Shown: positions 10,210 through 22,599, numbered from the stretch's first letter. The stretch: DNA of 64,000 nucleotides from Nymphaea colorata (GCF_008831285.2 NC_045149.1:13914629-13978628); one strand, 5' to 3'. Numbers and translations are program-made. The notes: generated by a model not told the origin, from the letters alone.

Positions 10210-10725
10210 ATGGGTTGCTGGATTGTCAAGTTACCCTTACTATTGGCTGCCATGGCCATGCTTGTGATGAGCTACTCTGCTGCAGCAACAGCAACAGCAA
10301 CAGGGAAACCCACGACATACGATCCCTTCCATGGCAGCAGCTGGAAAATCGGGAAGAAGGTTATCAGCACACGACAACATATTGGAATACACCCTGGGAA
10401 ATACTTACAGAGGAATTTGGCAAGTTTGACGGGGCATGAATCTCCATGGGCTTCTAGCAAAAAGGTTGATCAGAGCCCACAACCGCCTATTCCCAACCAC
10501 CAATCCATGTTTTGGGCACACCCCCACCTCCCCCTCCCCTCATGTAGTAGAACTAATTGCTTCCGAGCTCTTCTGTTCTTTTCCATTTTCCCCCTTTTTG
10601 GTCTTAAAATCGTCATGCAAGTTGTCAGTGAAGCGAATAAGCGATGTTCTGAATCGTGTCTTGTTTGGTGCGTCGTTGGGGACACGTACAACGCTTTACT
10701 TCGGGAGAAAAAGCATCGCCATTAA
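10210..10725 (+). CDS. small secreted proline-rich peptide precursor, copy 2 (probably decaying)
   Basis: The frame begins MGCWIVKLPLLLAAMAMLV and MSYSAAATATATGKP, a signal peptide almost identical to that of copy 1. It continues GSSWKIGKKV and later GHESPWASSKKVDQSPQPP, which corresponds to GNDPWLSSKRPYPPPP of copy 1. Here the two parts are only about 70 bases apart, where copy 1 has a 1.6-kb intron, so the intron has been shortened or lost and is read through. The conserved C-terminal block of copy 1 (TARRPGQ, APFQDDVHL) is absent. Instead the frame runs into unrelated-looking text (CFRALLFFSIFPLFGLK) to the stop at 10725. A copia LTR starts 47 bases later and may have removed the true 3' end. 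Confidence 0.45.
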   Translation: MGCWIVKLPLLLAAMAMLVMSYSAAATATATGKPTTYDPFHGSSWKIGKKVISTRQHIGIHPGKYLQRNLASLTGHESPWASSKKVDQSPQPPIPNHQSMFWAHPHLPLPSCSRTNCFRALLFFSIFPLFGLKIVMQVVSEANKRCSESCLVWCVVGDTYNALLREKKHRH

Positions 10726-10772
10726 TGCATTCAACATCACCTCTCCTACTGCAATTCTTCAACCTGTAAATC

Positions 10773-11322
10773 TGTTGGAAAAACGCAATGCGGGCCCTAT
10801 ATATAACTCAAATACGAACTCAAATTTATGCAGAAAAAAATCCAGCAGAGTCTCGACGTCCAAAATGATACTCAATAATAAATTTGGCAAAGTATACTTA
10901 AACTATTTATTAATCAAAATAAACATTACAGAAGGAGGCTCAAGAAAACTCACCTCTCCTCATGCAGTGAGTTAATACACCCAATACCTTTGCAGCATAC
11001 ACTTGAAACTTCGACACTCGAGTTCACGAAGTGAACACACGAGCTAACACTTACCAGCTCATAAAATGAGCACACACCCAACTCACAAAGTGAGCACCCA
11101 AGATCACTCAACATAATTTTTCTACACACCATCAAAATGGCCCAACATCCCTATTTATAGGGAGAGGTGGTCGTGGATGAAGCTTCCACCGATTTCTATT
11201 TTTTTCTTTATTATTATTATTTTTATCCACCGACTTAATCCACCGACCTTGCAAAAGAAAGAGGCTACGAGCCTCTTGAGTCATCTCGACTCCTCCAAGA
11301 GAGTCGGTGATGACTCTCTACA
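10773..11322 (-). repeat. 3' LTR of a minus-strand copia element (family B, copy 2)
   Basis: In + orientation the LTR starts TGTTGGAAAAACGC and ends TGACTCTCTACA (550 bases), followed by the polypurine tract read in reverse, ATCTCCCCCTC (11323-11333). It matches the LTR at 7462-7986. The box TCCCTATTTATAGGGA near 11147-11162 is a palindromic TATA region. The 5' LTR is missing because the element is truncated in reverse transcriptase. Confidence 0.88.
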
Positions 11323-12290
11323 ATCTCCCCCTCATTACCGACTCTCTACTCATAACTCTTAACATTCTTCTTAGCTTGATGAATGTTTGTACTGATAAGC
11401 CTTTGGTGAAGATGTCAACAACTTGCTCTTCTGAAGCAATTGGCTGCAATTGAATCTCTCCTTTACGTACCTTATCTCTGATAAAATGATGTTCTACCTC
11501 TATGTGTTTCGTTCGAACATGGAAGACAAGATTCTCTGCAAGTCTGACTGCACTTTGATTATCGCAGTAGAGTCTCACTGCATAATCCACGTCTTGTTTA
11601 ATGTCTTTCAGCAGTCGTATCAACCACACACATTCTTGTGCTCCTTGAGATGCTGCTCTATACTCTGCTTCTGTTGTAGATAGTGAAACTGTCAGTTGTC
11701 TCTTACTGCACCATGAAATTGCACCACTGCCAAGACTAAATGTATATCCAGTGGTTGATCTTCGAGTTGATAAGTCTCCAGCATAATCCGCATCACAATG
11801 ACCAACAACTTGACAAGTTGGCCCCTTTTCATAAAGTATACCAAGGTCAAGAGTTCCTTTGATATAACTTAATATTCTTTTTAGTGCTTCTAAATGTGGC
11901 TTCCTTGGAGTTTGCATAAACCTGCTTACTATACCAACTGCATAGGCAATGTCTGGTCTTGACAGTGTTAAGTAGATTAGGCTTCCAATCAGTTGTCGAT
12001 ACATAGTAACATCATCCAGCTTGTCTTCTTCATCAATTCTAAGTTTTGCATTTACCTCAATTGGTGTTGAGATAGGTTTGCAACTGAGCATACCATACTT
12101 ACGTAGTAAGTCATGAGCATACTTCATTTGACTTAAAAATAATCCTTGAGCTTCGTAAACAATTTCCAATCCAAGGAAGTGTCGCAACTCCCCCAGCTCT
12201 TTCATTTCAAATCTCACCGTGAGATGTTCACGAATGAAATTAATTTCTTCATTGTCATTTCCAGTAATAATTAAATCATCAACATGAAGA
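11318..12290 (-). pseudogene. copia reverse transcriptase thumb and RNase H (family B, copy 2), 5'-truncated
   Basis: This is a 299-codon open stretch on the minus strand with [53 protein letters not shown] and [19 protein letters not shown]. RNase H follows: [43 protein letters not shown] and [12 protein letters not shown]. All four acidic RNase H residues are present. Upstream in another frame the text VDDLIITGN is still readable, but reverse transcriptase stops there (about 12285) and the preceding palm motifs, LTR and gag are gone. It is a 3' remnant that is intact within itself. Confidence 0.93.
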
Positions 12291-12299
12291 TTGTTTCAG

Positions 12300-14060
12300 C
12301 ACAATTATTGGCTCAGGATAAGGGCATCTGGTCTCTCTAGTAGATTTATTCACCAACCAATCACCTTGCACTCGAAGTGGTCAATAGCTTGGATAAGGGC
12401 ATATAGAACAATTTTTTCTCCTCAAATTAGATATTCCGAAAGCTTATGGCAAAGTGAGATGGTCTTTCCTGCACTTTGGTCTTTCTTTTTTGGGATCCTG
12501 TGAAGATTGGGTGAGGAAAATTATTACTTATGCTTGTACTATTTCCAAAGTTGTCACCTTTAAGAAGGGAGGAAACCACTTTTTGTTGCCATGGAGGCCG
12601 ATGACAAGTGCACCCTCTCTCTCCACTTTTGTTTACTATCATTGTGTTGTGTAAGTTTTATCTGAAAATCTCCAATGGCAAGTTTTACAGGGCATGAAGC
12701 CCCTAAAATGACTTTTTCAATTTAATTCTTACCTGGGGCGCTTCTTCTCTGCAAATGACGTCCTTTTATTTTTTTGGGCTGTTGTGAAAATCCACTTCTT
12801 GTCTAAACCAAGTTTTACCTGATTTCATTTCCAAAGCGGGTTTGACTATAAATTCATTTCATTTTTTATTCATTTTAATATTCTTGACAACACAATGGTC
12901 ATTGCAAACCAATTTCATTGATAGTTGTCTAAACTTCCCCTAACTTATTTGGGTTCCATTATTTGTTGGTACTCTCAACCCTGACTTATGTTAGAAGATT
13001 TGTAGATGGGTGGACCATCCACTTAGTTATATGAGAAGCATGTTCTGCACCAAGTGGTGGGTTATTGGCTCAGAGCATTTAGACTTCCACTTATTGTACT
13101 GAACTTTGTAGAGAAGAACTTGTCATTTTATTTGGGGGGATTCTCATCATACTAGGAAACATCACTTAGTTGGAAGTCTGCTTGCTCTGACACAAGAAGG
13201 TGGTCTTGGCCTTCTTGACGTCACCAACTCCTTAAGTGCTATTTTGATCAGACACCAATACTTGAATGGGAGCTTGTGAACACTGTAAAGTAACACTTAT
13301 TTCTCTTGGATATGGAAAAGCTACCTTTTGGGGATGAGAAGAAGTTTGTTACTTAATTTAGCGGTGTTTGGGTTATAGTAAAGGTGAAAATTTGGTGTGA
13401 GGACTGGGATGCTCATAATTTCATTAACTTGAGATGAAATGGACATGAAATAAAAAACAGAAGACCCTAGATACAAGGGCAAAGCCAGCAACTTTTTTTA
13501 GGAATGGTAGAATAGTATTTGCAAAAAATATACAAGTACTGAACAATATTTTTCAAAATTTTTACATAGCCCAAATTAATATTTTTTAAAAAATATAAGT
13601 ATCATATTTTTTCCAAAATATGAGGGGGAGGGGTCATGGCTAGAAGTGCATAACTCTATTCAAGAAGTTATCTCATGGTGGTTCAAATGGTTTTTCAAAT
13701 AAATGGGTTACAATACGCTGTGTTTATGCTTACATGTACTCTTTTGGAACATAAGGAAAGAAAGAAATTCTATTATGCATCATGCCAATTTGATTCTGAG
13801 TGGTCTTGAATGGAGAGTCTGCAATGATTTAAAGGATATGATAGCTGGTATAAAGTGCAAACATCAAGAGGTGATCCTTCCTCCTAACTACATGGTTTTC
13901 CATTCGATCTATATGTGGTGAAATGGTGTGCAGAAAATGACTTTTTGTAGCTGATGTATTTGCTGTCAACAATCGATTGCAATGAGGCTGTAATCCTTTT
14001 GTACAATGAGGTTCATTTTATGCCTATCTTCTTTTTGGTTAGTTGTAGTTTCTATCTTTG
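12300..14060 (+). mobile_element. LINE (non-LTR retrotransposon) remnant
   Basis: The first part reads in broken frames as LINE reverse transcriptase: a KAYDKVRW-like stretch, then MRWSFLHFGLSFLGSCEDWV and RKIITYACTISKVVTFKKGG, the block before the catalytic loop of plant L1-type elements. A thumb-like stretch with a KHHLV..WK..C..KKEGGLGL-type pattern is recognisable in pieces at 13080-13330. The zinc-finger-like end is open at 13703-13921 (FWNIRKERNSIMHHAN and VCNDLKDMIAGIKCKH). Many stops make it inert. Parts of it recur at 46425-46730 and 46865-46920. Confidence 0.7.
13480..13650 (+). repeat. AT-rich interspersed repeat nested in the LINE remnant
   Basis: The stretch from GCAAAGCCAGCAACTTTTTT to GAGGGGGAGGGGTCATGGCT recurs at about 46930-47095 with the same order of short motifs (CAATATTTTTCAAAATTTTT, TACATAG, GTATCATATTTTTTCC). 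In both places it follows the same LINE text, so the insertion happened before the two copies separated. No clean terminal inverted repeat was seen. Confidence 0.6.
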
Positions 14061-15832
14061 TATTTGAGATTTATGTCTCTCTTCTTTTTGGTTTGTTCTA
14101 GCTCAGGTATCATGTATTTTGTTATCTATTATATTGTTAATAAAAATGTTTGGGATGCCTAAACTCATAGCAAAAACGTTGCATTGCCAAGTAGGGCTGA
14201 ACATGCGTCGAGCCCAAGCTTGTCCCTCTTGAGCTCGACTTGATTATACGACATCAAGCTCGAGCTCGACTCCCATAACTTGCTTAACTCATTTATGGCC
14301 TAACTTGTTTTTTAAAACATGTTCACGTCAACTCCACCCCCCCCCTTTTCTCCCTCTTTCTCTTCACAAGGACAAATTGTCAACGCAACAAATTGCAGAG
14401 AACATGTGGTGCCATTTGTATCTTTCTAAAAGCAATTCCATTCTCTCCCCAACCTTGCGTGGTGTATGGCCGGCGAAAGAATGATACCCCATCGGATCAG
14501 ATTCGAACCAAATGTATGGCATTACCCTATTCTATACATCAGAAGTTCACATATTTAGAATTGATTTAAGATTTGAATATTAATGAAAGAAATGTTTGTG
14601 TAAATTAAATTTTTAAATTTATAGTCCAGATCCGATCTGATATCTAATTTCCATTTTAACATGATCCAAGTCTGAATCCATCCTTTAATTATGCAATCAA
14701 ATTCGGACCATATTTTGACATGTGAAGGACTGGCCATCTTTCAAATTGTTTGTATATTAAATATACAAGGATATTTGTTTGAAATTGAACCTAAACACTT
14801 TTATTTTCCTTTCTAATTTAATCAGATATTAGATACATCGACATCCTTAGCTATGCCCTTAAATAAAGATACTTTGCCCTCAGAAAAGAAATAATCGAGA
14901 AGAGATTCATTGTCATTAAATACTCTTAGGGGTTGTTTAACAACATGCATGAACATTATTACGTGAGTGTTCGATAAAGGATAACACATAAATTTTAGTA
15001 CTGTTTCATGAGGCCCTAATCTTTAGAGTGGATTCATTAGACACTCATATAATATCCCTGCAAACAAATGATACCTTGACAATGCACACTAAATTATTGT
15101 AAGTTCCAGAAATATTAAGCAAAATTAACTCTTTTGGAGGCTTGGATTTTTATCAGCTCATGATTAATATAGTTGGATGAAATGTCGGTTAGGGTTGTAT
15201 CTTTACGTTCTCTGATGATTTTCTAAAAAAACATTCGTGGGTAGTAAACATTTATGGTTGTGGAAACCATCTTGTGAGGGTTCAGTTTATATTTTTTTTA
15301 AATACTGCTATTGCAAAAAACATACTTACATGGAATCAAATCAATCAGGCTGGTCAATATAGTAAAATTGGCTATTTTAACAATTCAATTGATTCAACTC
15401 TGAATTGGCAAAACACTATATAAAATTTACCTTTTTAAAAATGTTAATACCAAAAACATATATGAACAATTAAACGTGAGTTCGCGACACTTAAGCTGAA
15501 AGGTATGAGGGGCCCTTGGGTCTTTTCTAGGTTGTGTGGTTGTTAACCTCCTGCTCAGCCAACAATTTTGCTTAACAGCAATTTGGGTTGGATAGGTTAA
15601 CTTCTTTTTTATTCCAATAATTTTGCTTTAAAGGCATTGATCCAAAGATATACATGAAAAAAGCTATGAACTTCCAATAGAATCCTGCTAGGGAGAAGGC
15701 CTGGAAGTGTACAAGAAGAATAGCAACAAAAATTTACACACACTTTAGAGGGTGTTTGATAATATTAACATTGTGTTCTTTGGAACCCAAACTTTCCTGT
15801 TAGAATGAGATGTCAAAAACAGAAGAGATTTC
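14061..15832. other. intergenic, no recognised gene
   Basis: The stretch is AT-rich. A short GAGCTCGAGCTCGACTC repeat-like patch lies near 14230-14275. A sequence near 14930-15080 resembles one at about 27705-27870 (both begin with a GGTGTTTGGCAA-like or GGTTGTTTAACAA-like run and contain GTTTCATGA and TTCATTGGACACT-like words) and may be an old MITE. No coding region is supported. Confidence 0.4.
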
Positions 15833-17110
15833 TCAAAAGAAAACTCCAAAAGAAGAAGTCAAGCAATTATTATTCATAATTGAATTCGGATTTGGAACAG
15901 TTTTGTAACTTGGTCCGATGGATACCTGATTCCAATGGATCTGAATCCCAGCAGCATGCAAAAGTAACCCACCACACTTCTTTACTATTCTCTCTCCAAC
16001 AAATTTGATCTTATGTGTCACCAAATCTTCTTCTGTTTGGCCTTCTCTTAAAACCTCCTTCACAAACAAGTAACAACTTTGGTGGAAACTATATTCTTGT
16101 AATTCATGCATATAAAAAGCACCCATCCCCTCCGACACATATTTCTTTCTACTGGTAATCAAAATTTTGCTCCCGATTGCACCCGCCAGCAATATTGCCC
16201 CTATCTCTTCCTCCCACCATTTTACTTCCCATACATAATCTAGGACCAACAAAATTTTTTCCTTAGAGAGCTTGTTCAGTAATTGTGTGCATAAGTCAGT
16301 CAAGGAACAATCAGTGTTTTGTCCAGAACTCTTGCACATCCCTTAGTATCTGCCGCACCAAATCCTTATGGTTTGGCCTTTCGGAAACACAAACCCACCA
16401 CCTGCGTTCCACGAACTGTTGTTCAACTTCATTAAATACCATGTTTGCAAGAGTCATTTTATCAATCCCTCCCTTTCCAACAATGGAGATAATAGAAACA
16501 ACACCCTTCTCAGTCTTACTACAAAAGTCATTCGACAAGAGCATTTCTACTAACACCTTTTTATCATTCTCCCTGCCTATGGGCAGTTGTATACCTATGT
16601 GATGGGTTGCCTCTTTGGGGTTGACATGTTGACATTAAACAGGGTCCTTACCACCCCCTTTTGGTGTTGTTTTGAGCCTATCCACCATATCCCAATCTTT
16701 CTTTATTTCATCAAGTCTTTCATTGATTTTCTTGATTTTGTTACCAAGTTTGTAACAAAAAGAAACATTCTGTTAATTGGAAGAGAGTGCTGCAGTCAAA
16801 GACCACACCTGATCCCTCTTGCTGGCCTCAATTTTGCTTTGATATCCTTCGATGATGTCCTCAGCATCATAAAGAAGATCCTTGAGCTCAAACTCTAGTT
16901 CTGTGTCGCACTCCTTGCTGAAAAAGGACTCGATCAGCAACTTTGATGGCCTTTTGGAAGATTTTCAGGATCCTTTGGAGCTTCTTCAGATCATCTTTGG
17001 CATTCAAGATGTAGTCTTTCGTCTCTTTCAACAAATTGGTTGCAGTAGAAATGGCTGTTTGCACAAGAGCATCTGTAACTGCCCCCAACTCCGGCAACCC
17101 CACTCCCAGT
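15833..17110 (-). pseudogene. CC-NBS-LRR resistance gene relic I (CC and NB-ARC only)
   Basis: On the minus strand the coiled-coil domain (17110-16888) reads GAVTDALVQTAISTATNLLK and KDDLKKLQRILKIFQKAIK. NB-ARC follows (16556-16311 and 16339-15960): the P-loop is GKGGIDKMT, where GKGGIGKTT is expected, then VVSIISIVGKGG, FVERRWWVCVSERPNHKDLV, kinase-2 ILLVLDYVWE (second Asp replaced by Tyr), GSKILITSRKKYVSEGMGA, and the GLPL region as KKCGGLLLHAAG. A 2-base deletion near 16335 relative to relic II breaks the frame between P-loop and kinase-2. After CGGL the similarity ends abruptly near 15960, so ARC2 and all LRRs are missing. Such proteins are cytosolic immune receptors; this copy has lost ATP-binding and catalytic residues and is dead. 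Confidence 0.93.
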
Positions 17111-17169
17111 TTCTCGGTAGATTGAAGGGCAGAGGAAGCGAAGCAAATTTTAGAAGGATGCGAAGAAAA

Positions 17170-18430
17170 TAGGCAAAAAACTTCACATAAAATTCAAATT
17201 AAGCAGGTGGGTCCATTTGATCACCACCACCACCACATTATCCTCTTGCGAGTGGTAGAGTGCTGAAGTAATCAAGTTACGGAAGAAATTCGGCCCTTCA
17301 CCGCTCAAGAAAATCCGCCCTCAATTCTGTCAGTTGTTACCCATTGGCTTCAGTCCTTTCACGCTGTTTCGTCAATTCCTTACACTGAATTCTTCTTCTC
17401 TTCCAGACTAGCTACGTTCATATTGCTGCTTCTTTTCTCTCTCCAATTCATTATATTTTCTTCATTCACATTAACTTTAATTCCCATCAATCGTGGCGTG
17501 ATCTGATATAATACTAGAATACATGAGAAAAATACTCATCGGCACATTTTTTATAGGTTGTGTTAAAGAAGAAATTCAATTTCTTAATTTACTTGCTCCT
17601 AAATCTTAATTTACTTGCTCTTAATTTCATTGATTTTATAACGTAAAAATAATTTACATATATGATCCGCAATCCAAATTTATTTAGCATAAAGTTCATA
17701 TTGGACTCGGTTGCAAAAATACATATTGAATCCAACAGCCATATCTTAACCTTTCTCATAATGTTAAGATTCGCATAAAGTAATATGAGAGAGAGAGAGA
17801 GACCAGAAGATGATGGTTGAACCAAGTGGAAATTATATACATCTAAGTGCAATGTTCAAAACATTTTTTTCTATAACAATCTAACCTTTTAGATGTTATC
17901 TTAAGAGTATTTTAGTAGTTAATAGTTGAGATCTTAAGTCTCAAGCCTTTGTACCCCATCCCTAATGTCATTAATACACACATACACACCATACCACATG
18001 GCTAAGGGATAAAGCCATACCTCTCAAATTTATTTTAAAAGTTATTTTAAAAGAAATGTGAACCTCCTAATATGTATATAGTTAATACTAAATTTATAAA
18101 AATCATGTTTCGGTTCAAGTTATTTTCATGAAAAAATTGTTCTTTTCTACAATGTTCAAAATTTTGATGTTAAAAGTGCCATTCATTTTTAGATGGTTAA
18201 AAACATTATTGACATCCAAAATATGATTAACTTAATATATATATATATATTTGTGTGTGTGTGTGTGTGTTTGTTTCTTACCAAATTTAAAATCGTGTCT
18301 ATAAGTTTAGATTGCATAGAAACTGGTTTGGTGGCCTCCAGCAGAATAGAAATTGATCATTTTCATGACGGTGGTTGGGAGAACAATATAGATAAAAAAG
18401 TGATAAGGTACTTTTGTCATCTATTATTAG

Positions 18431-18483
<53 letters not shown>

Positions 18484-18927
18484 CACAAAGACACTAATTG
18501 CACAAAGACACAGCCATCCACCTAGGGGCCAACATTCTTGTTTTTTAAATAAAAAGAGAAACACTAGATGCATGCTCGACTAGGCCGGGCATGGGGCTAT
18601 GCCAACCCGACCCGACAATTTTGTGCGGTTAACTACCCTGGCTTGGACCCGGCCAGCCCGCTACGCAGCCCAACTATTAACAGGTCAGGCCAGACCCGGT
18701 GCCGGGCCATGATAAGAATACGTGAGGGCTGACCCATTTTTGCTGCCTCCATGGCATCACTTCTGCCAGACTGCCACTTCCTCCTGCACCTTTCCTCCAC
18801 AGCTTCACGCTCCGATTGGACCGGCCAAACCCAACATGCTCTTAACCACCGTCCTGCATGTCACCTGATTCAGCCCAACGGAGAACAATCATTCATGTCG
18901 GATTCATTCCAATGGAGAACAACCATC

Positions 18928-18966
<39 letters not shown>

Positions 18967-19877
18967 GAGACCCGTGATAGAGGAATTGATGAGTCCTCAG
19001 GCCGAGCAGTAGTAGGACGACGACAAATGGTTTGGATTTGGAACAAGAGGCAATGAATTGGTGATGGCATGGTAGGCACGGCCACGCATGCCAGGATGTG
19101 CGATGACGGCGATGCAGCCTGGTGAAATGCCGATGGCGAAGGAAGAAAACGAAGACTAAAGTGAACTTTCAATTTTTTAAAGTTTGAAACCTTTACAAAG
19201 GAAACAGACTTCAAAATATATTTAAAAATTAAAAATAAAAACGATTAACGGGTGCAGTATTTGTTCGGGAGAATTCATCTATCTGGATTGGTGCAACATC
19301 ACATATCAGTTTATTTGTTTCCCTTCAAATCATAACATAATCATTCATATAACATTTTGTTAAAACTGTAATAACTAATTATTGATTTTTTGTATTTTTG
19401 TTGTAGTAAGAATTCTTTAGAAGCAACCTCATGTATGTATTCACATCTATTTTGAAGTAATGAATTTGAACGCACAATCACTACTCTGAAAAGTTAGTTG
19501 ATATGAAAAGAAAAAGTAACACTTTAATTAAAAAAATTGAATGGGATTTATATTTAAATATGACTTTTGATTGGATTCGAATTTGATTTCAGTTTTAACT
19601 AAATATCCCATCATATTCCGATTCAGGTTTCCTTTTGAATTCAATTTCAAATGAATTACCATATACCCAATTTATACTTTTGAATATCTTTGCATTCTTA
19701 ACATATCGTAATGTGGTTTTGGCTCTTGTATTTAAAAGTTGGATTCAGGTGTGGATGTAAATCTAAAATCAATTTTGAATTTTGAATTTAAATGAAATTT
19801 GAATGTGGATACGGCATGGATTTTTCTTCCTTTGTATTTAAATCCAAATTTGAATTGGAATTATGAATATCCGATAG
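17170..19877. other. CNL 5' flank and copy-I-specific AT-rich sequence with microsatellites
   Basis: 17170-17997 matches 43140-44033 and is the 5' side of the CNL relic. It carries (GA) near 17787. 17998-19877 has no counterpart in copy II. It holds TA then GT runs (about 18234-18267), a long TA run (18436-18481), a GC-rich patch of CCCGACCCGGCC-like words (18570-18720), and a CA then GA run (18930-18966). Open stretches over these runs are low complexity and not genes. Confidence 0.6.
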
Positions 19878-20099
19878 GATGTCTTCTTCACTATTTACAC
19901 ATGCATACAAAGATTTTTTTGATAGTTTCAAAAGCATTTAAAACTCTTGAAATTAAAGGCTTTGGAGACTTTGCTTAGACTTTTCTTTATGAGCTTAAGT
20001 TTCTCTCTGACCTACAACAAATGTAATGAAGTTGTTATAATATTTAAATTATTTTCCAAACTCGTTAATCCTAATTTCCATCCAGGAAAGAGAATTTAA

Positions 20100-20345
20100 A
20101 AACACCAAATCTCTCTTTTAATCTTTTTATTTCTCTCTCCTATTTCTCTCTCTCTCTCTCTCTCTCTGATTTGTCTTTTTTAGATCTCTCTCTCTAAGCT
20201 TTTCTTTTCTCTCTCTCTCTCCCACTTCAGTTCTTTCTCTCCCTTTCTTAAAATCTCTTTCTGTCTCTCTCTTTATTTTACCTCTCTTTTATCTTTTATC
20301 TTTTTTAAACCCCCCTCTCTTTCTCTCTCTCTCCACCCCTTTTAA
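20100..20345. repeat. CT-rich tract, copy I
   Basis: Long runs of CTCTCT broken by TTTTAGAT and TTTTAA words. The matching tract in copy II (about 44755-45185) is nearly twice as long because the internal unit CTCTCTCCTATTTCTCTC...TTTTAGATCTCTC is repeated again there. Copy-number change since the duplication is evident. Confidence 0.75.
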
Positions 20346-21176
20346 ACAATGATGGGTAGGACAATGGTTGGGTTAGGCAACGTGTTACAGCCATGTCTTC
20401 TGTTTGATTCTTGGAGGGTGCTATCCTAATGGTATTGAGGAACAATGTTGATTTTGAGATTAGGGGTGCCATTATGAGTTAACTGGACTGGTTCTTGTCT
20501 CCTCCCCCACCCACCTTTTCTCCCTTCCTTTAGATTTATCTCCCTTTTACTCTCTCTCTTCTCTCTCTATTTATATATTAAGCAAAAAAAGCTCTCATTT
20601 TGCTTGGCCCAAAATCATTCAACTTCACCAAGGCCAACATTAAGGTGCAATACCCAAGATCCTTATCATTGGACTACACTTAGACTCCCTAAAGTCTATC
20701 GATAGTGGCCCCTTTTTTGTTTCAAGACAGTCATTCATTTTTTTAAGAAATTATTGTTTGAAATTTTTAATGGCGTCTCAGCATTAATCATTTTTCTTGC
20801 TTTAAAACATTAAAAAAATGAAATACCAATAATTTTACAAATATGTCATAGTGTTATAAGAGAAATTATCGCTATAGTGAGAATATAATATGCATGATGG
20901 GTATTATTGAATGTCTCAGAATGAGAATGTAAATCAAATTGTTGAGAGATCAGTGAGTCCTTATGGTCTCTTATTTGTCCAATATGTGGCTTATAGCTAG
21001 AGTATTTCTTCTTTTTCAACAAAACCTGATTAACTGAAGGCAGTTGATGTCCGTTTGTAATAACCTATACAAAATTGACCATTTGCAATTCAATCTGTCC
21101 CACATATCAAGACTGATGGGCAAACAAAATCGAGTTAGAGGAAAAGAGGAAGGAGTTTCAACATCTTCAGGGTATT

Positions 21177-21500
21177 CATATAAACTCAAGCAAAAAACAC
21201 AATTGTGAAATGAATTTAATCCAAACCATCGATCAATATAGAAAAACGGTGACAAGAGCATCATTTTTATTACAATAGACCAACGGTACTTGTATAAACT
21301 AAAGCAGGAAAAGGCAGTTGTGATATGAATTTAATCCATAATATCCACCAGTAAAAAGACAAAGTGACGAGAACCTCACTTTCTTTATGATAGACAAAGG
21401 CATCCGTACAAACTAAAGCAAGAAAAAAGAGTTGAAATGAATTTAATCCAGAGCATCCAGCAGCACAAAGACAGTGATAAGAGAATAATTTTATTTACTA
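21177..21500. repeat. three tandem units of about 115 bases
   Basis: The units start near 21177, 21288 and 21405. Each has TATAAACTAAAGCA (or TACAAACTAAAGCA), then AGTTGTGAAATGAATTTAATC, then a CATCCAGCAG-like word, AAAGACA, GTGACAAGAG, and TTACTATAGACC. In copy II (about 48700-48765) only the end of one unit remains, so the array contracted there or expanded here. Confidence 0.7.
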
Positions 21501-22599
21501 TATACCAAACATTATTGATTACATATTTTCAGTTCATTCCCCTTTTAATGATTATTGTCAATTTCTAGGGAAACTTTCCAAGTACATATAAATATTTTAC
21601 ACATCCAGTGACATATGGATATACTCCAGTGCTGAAATCTATAAAATTTTAAAAGATTCTTGAAATCTGATTTGTGGATCAAATATTCTATATTTATAAT
21701 TAAAAAGCAAGCTGCCAACATGGACCTTATATGACACACACAAAGTATGCACACAAAGGTAATAATCTAATGGAAACTTTCTGCTATGTAATGAAAGGCC
21801 ACGAGTTTTTTCACGGACGCATTATAAAATAAGGTGACGACTTTTACCGCATGAGCTGCTTGTTTTCTTTGACACAATTTTACTTCTTGTGGTAGTAAGT
21901 GATAATTCTTGTAGCGTCTTTGTTTCTATTCTGTTCGGCTAAAAGGAAAGACTTCAAAGCTCTTTTTTTTTTAATAGGTGAAAACTGTAGAACAAAGGGC
22001 ATAGAGGTCTTTTTAACCCTTACTTGCTGAGAGATCTAAAGATGAAGCTAGGAATTGTTTGTTGTAGGAAGCAAACTATTGTTTCTAAATTTTTACAGAA
22101 CCAGAAATATATTTATTTTATTTTATACAGGATAAATAAAATATTTGAAATTTAAAAATAACTTATTTATTTTTTTAAAATCCAAGAAGAAATACAGCCT
22201 CTACCAGGCCCCCCTGCCTCCAGTACTCCCTCTCTCTATAATTTTGTTGGTCAAGCCTTTGGCCCCCATGACTGAGGTGGCTCTTTGAGAAGAAAAGTGA
22301 AAAAAAAGAAAAGATAAAAAATAAAAAAAAAAATTTAGCATATTTTTATAGTTAAAAAAGCATTGTGCCATTACTAATCAAATTTGTGTTCCTTTATGTT
22401 TTATGCCATATTCGGCCGAAGTCCACTTTGTGTTATGGAGATCCAACCCGATTATGTCTATATTTGGGATCATAAGCTTCTTGGATCCAAATTCAGTTTT
22501 GAAAAGTAGAGCTTACATCTGAATCCCAAGTCCTAGCTGAATCCAAACCACTGGCATCCACACTTGCACATAGGGATGCCTATATATCTGCTTTAGATA

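Noticed and set aside
16285-17172. Several + strand open frames of 60-105 codons over the first CNL relic (and again at 41004-43098 over the second)
   Set aside because: They are the antisense of the CNL coding text, recur in the same places in both copies and show no protein features of their own.
18193-18525. 110-codon frame over TA and GT runs
   Set aside because: Translated microsatellite (repeated IYIYIY); low complexity.
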